Shown: piece by piece, positions 1 to 5,520 of the stretch
Position numbering within the stretch: position 1 is the stretch's first letter
How the letters are laid out: each line of letters opens with the position of its first letter
Source: Opitutaceae bacterium
GTDB taxonomy: Bacteria > Verrucomicrobiota > Verrucomicrobiia > Opitutales > Opitutaceae
Assembly: GCA_025352845.1 (NCBI GenBank)
Contig: JANXSC010000481.1
Coordinates: 1 to 8,218 of the forward strand
DNA length: 8,218 nt
Direction of reading: 5' to 3'
Notes under the pieces: model-generated
What the model was told of the DNA's origin: nothing
Databases searched by the model: none
What the model saw: the letters and a program-made list of their open reading frames with translations, nothing else
Translations under genes and position numbers: made by a program

Positions 1-110
1 GGTGCCGTCACGGGCACGCCCTCCGCCGCCGGCACCTACTCCGCGACTATCACTGCCACCACCGCGGCGGGCGCGACCCCTCAAGCGGTCGTCTTCACCA
101 TCGAGAAGGT
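1..110 (+). repeat. Dispersed direct repeat, copy A (end of the He_PIG-type Ig domain)
   Basis: Aligned without gaps to 6291-6400; I count 10 mismatches in 110 bases (about 91% identity). Both copies encode the same end of a putative Ig domain, running from GAVTGTP to AVVFTIEK. Similarity drops sharply just after FTIEK. The repeat presumably continues left of the window. Confidence 0.9.
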
Positions 111-3100
111 GGGGCCGAAGGCGGTGTTCCTTGGCAAGACGGTTGAAAACCACGCCACGCGTTTCGAGATCACCCAAGATATGCTGACCGGTGCCAACAA
201 CGACAGCAGCGCCAAGTTTCTCCGGCCAGATGGCGCACCGCTGCAAGTTCCCGCTCCCACCGGCACCCAAGCCGTAAGCTTCTCCGCCCTTATGCCGGGC
301 CGTCCAATCGTGTCATTCAATCCCTTCACGCCATCGAGCATTTACGACCTGGGTATCGTCGATGGCAAATTACTGGTCACTGCCAACTATGGGGGGGATT
401 CCAACTACCAGCCCGCTACTGTCACCGCGACCTTTTGGAACAAGGACACCCTCCCACCCGAGTTTCCCGCTGGTGGCCCCGCACTCACGAAGGTGCTGGT
501 AGATGCGAGTTCGGTCAGCCTGACGTGGGCGACCGCGACCGATATTTCCGGGGTGCGCTACGACCTTTCCCTCGACAATGGCGCCACGATTGCGGTCGGT
601 GACCTGCTGATCCCCACGGGGGTAATCCGCGGTCTCACTGGCAGCACCGCTTATCAAGCCGTGGTGCGGGCGCGCGATTCGAGCAACGGCATCGACAAGT
701 CCACCGCTTGGAGCGCCCCGCTCGGGTTCACCACCCGATCCGCTCCGCCCGTCTCCACGGGCGGTGTGTCGTGGGTCGATGTCAACAAAGACGGCATCCG
801 CGACGAAATCATTCCGCAGAATTCCGCCGCTTTCACTTACTTTCCGCTCCCCGAGCAGCCGCGCGAGTTCAGCTACGGTGAGTGGATCGTGGACTTTATC
901 TATGTGCCGGGCTTTTCCTACTATTCGGCGAACGTCAGCTATCAGCAAAACGACCTTCCGGCTGGGCCTCTGATTGTGGGGTTTGACCAATTCGTCCCGG
1001 TGTGGACCGAGCAAATCCAGACCGTCACCCTCGCGCAGGTCATGCCCGTCTTTCAATTCTCCACCGAGCCCGGCTACGACTATAAGATCGCCCGTGTGCT
1101 GACGCGGAATACCGTCCCGCCCACAACAATCTACATTCCGATTATCGATGTCACGCTCGACATTTTGCTCGGCCAGCACGGCAGCATCCAAGAGTGGTTG
1201 CCGGGTGGCCCATGGTTGGAATCATCCTACGAGTTTTTCCCCTCCACGCTCGTCCGCTACGCCCTGCCGCCATCGGGCGTCGTGCTGAACCTTCCCGGCA
1301 TCGGCGACGTGACTGTCGCAAAGGGCGGTGGCACCAGCACCATCACGCTGCCGAACGGCACCAAGATCACCTCCAATGGCAGCTCCGCCTCCATCAAGCT
1401 GCCCAACGGCACCACCGTCGCTACCGACGGCAACGGCAATGCGACACTTACCTTGCCTAGCGGATCCACGATCACTGCCGGCCCGGGCGGCGCGAGCCTC
1501 TCGATCCCCGGCGGCCTGACGATAACGCTCAACGGCTCCAACCTCGGCATCGCCGTCCCGGCCGGCGCGACCACCGCCATCGGCAACGTCGTTGATGCTC
1601 TCGGGCGCCTGCTCGGCCTCGGTGGTCCCGAGGTTCGCGGTCAGGTTGTGCCACCGGGTAGCCAGCCCACTCAGGGTGGTTGGGGGGATATCCGGGATAT
1701 CCTGCTCGGCAACCGCCCGCCCGGAGACTACGATATCGTCACGACCACCGACACTCGCGGCGTGCCGGAATCGCAGACGCCGCCGGCGCCCGGCAACATC
1801 ATCCGGATTACGCTCACGGTGATTCCGCAGCTTGCGGGAAATCTGGCTGGTCCGCCGCGGATGTGGATCAACGACGACAACGATTCCGGGACCATGGGTG
1901 GCGACGACATTCCCGGCAACTCCTCACCCAACTACGGCGATGTGGTCGTCAACGGCGTCCGCGACTTGGTCGATTTCTTTCCGGTATCGCTGAACCTTCA
2001 AGAATACACCACGGCCTATCCGCCGGGGTCGGACGTGAAATACAAACTCAAGCATGCCGATGGCGCCGTGAATTTTGTCTACACCAACCTCACGGCCGCC
2101 AACGCCCAGAGCTATCACCGGCAAATTTTCACCACAGGCTTCGGTGACAGTTTTGGTCAGGCAGCCGGTTCGGCCGCGACGCACCAGATCACCGCCGCGG
2201 GATTTGAACTGTCCGCCGCGTTTCTTAACCGAATTGCCAGCGGCACCGATGGCATTATCCTAATTGAGGGCCGGGCGCAAAGCACCGAGCCTTTGGTCGT
2301 GTCGATCGAGCGCCCGAACGGGACCGTGCTTGGCACGGTTCAGCTCCCGCTCCGGATCAGTTCGGTGGAGACGATGTTTCGCCATCTTGACCTCACTGGC
2401 GTCAATCAGGAATACAACGGGGTGCCCATAGTTCCTTCGCCTGCGGGCCAGATTTCGCGCACCGGCGATCGGGGTGCGGCCTACCCTGACAGCGCGACCA
2501 ATGGAAAATATTTTGTTTTCCTACATGGCTACAACGTCAACGGCCCAAAGGCTCGGGGGTGGAACTGCGAGATTTTCAAGCGGCTCTACCAAATGGGCAG
2601 CCGCGCACGGTTCGTGGGCGTAAGTTGGCATGGGGACACGGGGCTCGATTACCACAAGGCGGCCTTCCACGCCTTCCAAACGGGCAGCGTCCTGGGCACC
2701 TACCTCGGCTTTGCCGGTGTATCGGGCGACGTCACCCTCGCCGCCCACAGTCTGGGTAACATGGTCGCGAGCCATGCCATCGCCAGCGGCGGCTTCACGC
2801 CGACCCGCTACTTCATGATCAACGGCGCGGTGCCGATCGAGGCCTACAACTATGGCGACGTTGATGCGTTGCAACGTTCCGCCATGATTGAGGACGATTG
2901 GCGGACACGGGATCGGCGGTTCTACGCCGCGAACTGGCACGAGCTTTTTCAGAATACGTCGACCGACAATCGCAACGCCCTGACGTGGAAAAATCGGTTT
3001 CAGAGTGTGCTGCCGCTAACATACAATTTCTATTCTCCAGGCGAGGATGTCGTCGCGAAAGCCGAGACGGATACTGCAGCAGTTTTCGTATCTATTCTAC

Positions 3101-3615
3101 GTCAGGGGTTCAATGTGAGTCGCGGCGCATGGACCGCACAGGAACTGATCAAGGGTGTAACTTGGACGACTTCGCTCGGCGCTCTTTTCTTGGAGCGTAA
3201 ACAAGCCGGCTGGAATGCACGGATCCTGCGCTACGGAACCAGTCCAGGAACCGAAGTCACAAATGAGATGATGAAGACGGAGCCATATTTCGAGCGCTTC
3301 GAGGAGTCCGACTTGCTGCATGCCACCGATTTGACCATTGCGTCAGCCAAGGCGGGGACGGCCAAGGTGAAATACGATTTGCTCGCCCGGGCACTGCCTG
3401 CGCTTTCCTACGCGGCTGCGGTCGATCAATTGCCGGGGCTTTTGGCGGGGCGAAATTTCAACATGGAGGCTGAAGGGCGACTCTTGAACGCATGGCCGAG
3501 CGACGGGCATTCTGGCCAGAATGCCAGCCGGTGGTTACACAGCGATTTCCGAAATGTCGCGCTCCCAATCGTGAGCCCGATGTATGTAAAAATGATTCAA
3601 GAAGGAGGACTATGA
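1..3615 (+). CDS. Giant modular secreted protein with Ig-like, FN3, xLPxG repeat and C-terminal alpha/beta-hydrolase domain (5'-truncated)
   Basis: The frame is open from base 1, so the start lies outside the window; the GTG at 109 is only an internal codon. Visible residues 1-1204, in order: end of a putative Ig (He_PIG-type) domain (1-36); an Ig-like segment ending near 145 (NYGGDSNY...TVTATF); FN3 about 152-245 (RARDSS, WSAP); calcium-type loop D260-V-N-K-D-G-I-R-D268; a segment shared with the downstream paralogue (VFQF...GYDY, FPSTLVRY, LNLPGIG); xLPxG repeats 448-524; Asp-rich stretch WINDDNDSG (622-630) and RDLVDFFPV; and an alpha/beta-hydrolase from about 837 to the end. In the hydrolase, FLHGYN (842-843 HG) fits the oxyanion region and AHSLGN puts the nucleophile at S917. 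SPGEDVV (D1016) and WLHSD (H1180, less likely H1170) fit the acid and histidine. Esterase, lipase or related activity is inferred from the fold; the substrate is unknown. Export is inferred from the domain types, since the N-terminus is missing. GC falls in the last third. The stop overlaps the next gene's signals. Confidence 0.9.
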   Translation, partial: GAVTGTPSAAGTYSATITATTAAGATPQAVVFTIEKVGPKAVFLGKTVENHATRFEITQDMLTGANNDSSAKFLRPDGAPLQVPAPTGTQAVSFSALMPGRPIVSFNPFTPSSIYDLGIVDGKLLVTANYGGDSNYQPATVTATFWNKDTLPPEFPAGGPALTKVLVDASSVSLTWATATDISGVRYDLSLDNGATIAVGDLLIPTGVIRGLTGSTAYQAVVRARDSSNGIDKSTAWSAPLGFTTRSAPPVSTGGVSWVDVNKDGIRDEIIPQNSAAFTYFPLPEQPREFSYGEWIVDFIYVPGFSYYSANVSYQQNDLPAGPLIVGFDQFVPVWTEQIQTVTLAQVMPVFQFSTEPGYDYKIARVLTRNTVPPTTIYIPIIDVTLDILLGQHGSIQEWLPGGPWLESSYEFFPSTLVRYALPPSGVVLNLPGIGDVTVAKGGGTSTITLPNGTKITSNGSSASIKLPNGTTVATDGNGNATLTLPSGSTITAGPGGASLSIPGGLTITLNGSNLGIAVPAGATTAIGNVVDALGRLLGLGGPEVRGQVVPPGSQPTQGGWGDIRDILLGNRPPGDYDIVTTTDTRGVPESQTPPAPGNIIRITLTVIPQLAGNLAGPPRMWINDDNDSGTMGGDDIPGNSSPNYGDVVVNGVRDLVDFFPVSLNLQEYTTAYPPGSDVKYKLKHADGAVNFVYTNLTAANAQSYHRQIFTTGFGDSFGQAAGSAATHQITAAGFELSAAFLNRIASGTDGIILIEGRAQSTEPLVVSIERPNGTVLGTVQLPLRISSVETMFRHLDLTGVNQEYNGVPIVPSPAGQISRTGDRGAAYPDSATNGKYFVFLHGYNVNGPKARGWNCEIFKRLYQMGSRARFVGVSWHGDTGLDYHKAAFHAFQTGSVLGTYLGFAGVSGDVTLAAHSLGNMVASHAIASGGFTPTRYFMINGAVPIEAYNYGDVDALQRSAMIEDDWRTRDRRFYAANWHELFQNTSTDNRNALTWKNRFQSVLPLTYNFYSPGEDVVAKAETDTAAVFVSILRQGFNVSRGAWTAQELIKGVTWTTSLGALFLERKQAGWNARILRYGTSPGTEVTNEMMKTEPYFERFEESDLLHATDLTIASAKAGTAKVKYDLLARALPALSYAAAVDQLPGLLAGRNFNMEAEGRLLNAWPSDGHSGQNASRWLHSDFRNVALPIVSPMYVKMIQEGGL
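1342..1572 (+). repeat. 17-residue xLPxG repeat array (first scaffold)
   Basis: Five imperfect units within the coding sequence: ITLPNGTKIT, IKLPNGTTVA, LTLPSGSTIT, LSIPGGLTIT and IAVPAGATT. The prolines are at residues 451, 468, 486, 503 and 520, so the period is 17-18 residues (51-54 bases). Alternating hydrophobic and Thr/Ser residues with Asn/Gly turns suggest a beta-solenoid or stacked beta-hairpin stalk; the fold is inferred. Confidence 0.8.
3602..3608 (+). promoter_or_regulatory. Strong Shine-Dalgarno AAGGAGG inside the end of the hydrolase gene
   Basis: AAGGAGG lies within the last codons of the upstream gene. It is 3 bases before the ATG at 3612, which overlaps the upstream TGA as ATGA, and 9 bases before the ATG at 3618. 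The spacing favours 3618. Either start implies that ribosomes finishing the hydrolase can restart on the small gene. Confidence 0.8.
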
Positions 3616-3617
3616 AT

Positions 3618-4604
3618 ATGAACTTCCAGATCGTTTGGTGCGTATGGCTGGTAAGTCTGTTCGCGGTGCGCGGAGAAGTTGTGCGCGTGCGTGTGACGGA
3701 TGACGATGCGCGCCCCATCGCAGGGGCCGATGTGCGAGTGATCTTCGGTGGCACACTTTCGGATGGCTCGCGCGATGCGACTGTCCAATTCAAGACCGAT
3801 AACAGCGGTGCGGGCTTCGCCCGGGGTAACGCGGAGTTTACCACCACGGTATTTGTCTCCAAGCCGGGCTTCTATGATCTGCGACTTGATCGCCTACGGG
3901 CGGGTCAGGATCACGAACTCTCGTTGATCATGCGTGAGCGCAAAACACCTATTCCGCTCCATGTAGTTCGCTTTGGGCTGCAGCGTCCGGAGCCTTTTCC
4001 GAAGCATGGGGAGTGGCTCGGATTTGATCTTGCCGCTGCGGATTGGATTGAGCCCTACGGACGGGGGAAAGTGGAGGATTTGCGGTTCAAGTTTTCCACT
4101 TCTTTTCATGGATGGAAGACCACTGAGTCGGAGCTAATCCAAATCCGAAAAGTAAACGCCACAGTGGCGGAGGATGAACTGCGTCTCATCTACGGTAAAT
4201 GGGACGCAGTTTGTGAAATCGCGTTTCCCGGTGGAAAACAGGGTTTGATCGAGGAGACGTTGCGCTTCCTTGGCTACAGTGCCTTGAAGATGCCGCATCA
4301 AGCACCCGCCGCTGGCTACCTTACGTCCTGGCGGGTGGAAACCAAGAGTTATGGTCCGCCGGTCCGCCGAGAAAATGTCGGGTTCTTCCTGCGCACGAGG
4401 GTAAGGCTCGATGAGCGTGGAAACATAGTCTCTGCAAATTATGCGAAGATTAACGGCGACATTCAGGTTGATGCGAGGGGCTCCATTTCGTTCCACTATT
4501 ACTTCAACCCCGTGGCCAACAGCCGGAATCTTGAGTTCGATACGGAGCGCAATCTTTTTCCCGACGGCCTAGTTGGGACCGTCAATATGCCGACCAGCCC
4601 GTGA
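3618..4604 (+). CDS. Secreted protein with N-terminal carboxypeptidase-regulatory-like domain, uncharacterised C-terminal family
   Basis: About 328 aa from the ATG at 3618, or 330 aa from 3612; I prefer 3618 because it lies 9 bases after AAGGAGG. The frame stays open further upstream, but a start at 3492 would overlap the hydrolase gene by more than 120 bases and lacks this site. Residues 2-19 form a hydrophobic signal-like segment (IVWCVWLVSLFAV, possible cleavage near VRG/EV). Residues 20-108 fit a CarboxypepD_reg-like beta-sandwich: VRVTDDDARPIAGADVRV, then TDNSGAGF and VSKPGFYDL. From about residue 110 the protein has TPIPL, GFDL, DWIEPYGRGK (142-151), HQAPAAGY, RVRLDERGN, FHYYFNP (from 292) and RNLEFD...NLF. 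From memory, these motifs recur in uncharacterised Verrucomicrobiota proteins; no activity is known to me. It probably acts in the envelope or outside the cell. Coupling to the hydrolase gene suggests a functional partner (accessory, anchor or protector), which is inference. GC is lower than in the flanking scaffold genes. Confidence 0.88.
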   Translation: MNFQIVWCVWLVSLFAVRGEVVRVRVTDDDARPIAGADVRVIFGGTLSDGSRDATVQFKTDNSGAGFARGNAEFTTTVFVSKPGFYDLRLDRLRAGQDHELSLIMRERKTPIPLHVVRFGLQRPEPFPKHGEWLGFDLAAADWIEPYGRGKVEDLRFKFSTSFHGWKTTESELIQIRKVNATVAEDELRLIYGKWDAVCEIAFPGGKQGLIEETLRFLGYSALKMPHQAPAAGYLTSWRVETKSYGPPVRRENVGFFLRTRVRLDERGNIVSANYAKINGDIQVDARGSISFHYYFNPVANSRNLEFDTERNLFPDGLVGTVNMPTSP

Positions 4605-4641
4605 GTGTTCTGTGGAAGAATATTAAATCAAAACCGAACCC
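4605..4641 (+). other. Short AT-rich intergenic gap
   Basis: This is the only non-coding stretch in the window, 37 bases. It is AT-rich in its middle (AATATTAAATC). I see no inverted repeat fit for a terminator, no convincing -35/-10 pair and no Shine-Dalgarno at useful distance; the nearest purine run, GGAAGA at 4614-4619, is 22 bases from the ATG. The downstream gene may be read through from upstream or use SD-independent initiation. Confidence 0.6.
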
Positions 4642-5520
4642 ATGAACACTTACCTCCCAATCGTCATTCTCGTTCTACTGGCATCCCGGTTGCACGCGCA
4701 ACCCGCAATACCGGCTACTCCCGACGCTAAGATTTCCGCCCCCCTTGGCCTCCTACGCCTCGACGACAACCCCAAGCCCGGTCGCCCCGCGGCACTCGCC
4801 GCGGGCAAATTCGCCGTCGACGATCTCGCCGCCAACGCCGCGCCCGGTGCGGCCAAGGGCAAGAAGGACGATGTCGATGTGCTCACCGTCGACGCCGGGA
4901 AAGAGTGGTCACGACCGCTGCGCGGTTCTGGGCACGATGTGACCTTCGTTTCGTTTCACCTTTACGGCTCGCAGACGACGATTGTCGAAGTCGGCGGCGC
5001 GCGCCTCGGGCTCACCGCCGGGCCGATTGCGGGCAGCCTCCAACTGATGTTCGATGATTCGACGACCGGCAAGCTCCAGTGGAAATCACTCAACGTCCAC
5101 ATCGGCACTGGCCGCTACGGTGGCAAGAATTTCGCCACCCCGCCCACGCTCACCGTCCGCCTCGACCCCGCCAATGGTGTCTGGGATCTTTTTTCCAGCA
5201 GCCGGCTGCTCGCTGACCACCTCCCGCTCATCGCCGCGCGTCGCGACAACCGTCAGTTTACGCTGAAAGCCGGCAATGAAGGCGCATGGTTGGTCGGTCT
5301 CGTGCTCGCCGACGAAAATCCTCTCTACGAGGACGCCAACGCCAACGGCATCGACGATGTGTTCGAGCGCCAAACCCGCGGCGCGCTCCTCCCGGCCAAC
5401 GCCCCCATCGAGCTTCAACGCCTCCTCGCCCAGGAATGGAAAGCCTCGCTGTGGAAAAAAGCCCCGCCCGCCCTCTTCGTGAAACGCCCCCAGCCCGACC
5501 GCGCGACTATGGCGAAGTGA
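4642..5520 (+). CDS. Signal-peptide protein with calcium-type loop; probable N-terminal part of a second giant scaffold protein
   Basis: 292 aa from the ATG at 4642, which begins a good signal peptide: hydrophobic core YLPIVILVLLA and likely cleavage after LHA (residue 19). The n-region has no Lys/Arg. Residues 20-90 are Ala/Pro/Lys-rich and look like a linker. Residues 90-225 look like a beta-rich globular domain (VTFVSFHLYG, IVEVGGARLGL, PTLTVRLDP, GAWLVGLVLAD); I do not recognise the family. Residues 231-239, DANANGIDD, form a dockerin/thrombospondin-3-like calcium loop. The end is abrupt: after KRPQPDR (residue 287) come only ATMAK and a stop, while the adjacent frame carries on as DYGEVTERREV with strongly protein-like sequence for more than 2.7 kb. 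The simplest reading is that this is the N-terminus of the downstream frame, separated by a frameshift at 5500-5505. A genuine stand-alone secreted protein is the alternative. No Shine-Dalgarno is visible. Confidence 0.85.
   Translation: MNTYLPIVILVLLASRLHAQPAIPATPDAKISAPLGLLRLDDNPKPGRPAALAAGKFAVDDLAANAAPGAAKGKKDDVDVLTVDAGKEWSRPLRGSGHDVTFVSFHLYGSQTTIVEVGGARLGLTAGPIAGSLQLMFDDSTTGKLQWKSLNVHIGTGRYGGKNFATPPTLTVRLDPANGVWDLFSSSRLLADHLPLIAARRDNRQFTLKAGNEGAWLVGLVLADENPLYEDANANGIDDVFERQTRGALLPANAPIELQRLLAQEWKASLWKKAPPALFVKRPQPDRATMAK

Noticed and set aside
109..111. GTG at 109 as the start of the first gene
   Set aside because: The frame is open to base 1 and the upstream 36 residues are the end of an Ig domain that is also found intact inside the second scaffold.
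370..1191. Minus-strand 273-codon open frame opposite the first scaffold
   Set aside because: Its translation is Arg/Gly/Asp-rich with no domain pattern, and it mirrors the high-GC coding frame on the + strand, which has clear FN3 and repeat structure.
1342..1572. CRISPR-like or non-coding tandem repeat
   Set aside because: The periodicity is at the protein level (17-18 residues) within an open frame; the DNA units are imperfect and have no spacers.
3492..3617. Longer N-terminus for the small secreted gene beginning at 3492
   Set aside because: It would overlap the hydrolase gene, adds an Arg-rich extension before an evident signal peptide, and ignores the AAGGAGG site placed for 3612/3618.
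4605..4641. Possible promoter in the AT-rich gap (TATTAA)
   Set aside because: There is no -35-like partner at suitable distance, and a single AT-rich hexamer in a 37-base gap is weak evidence.
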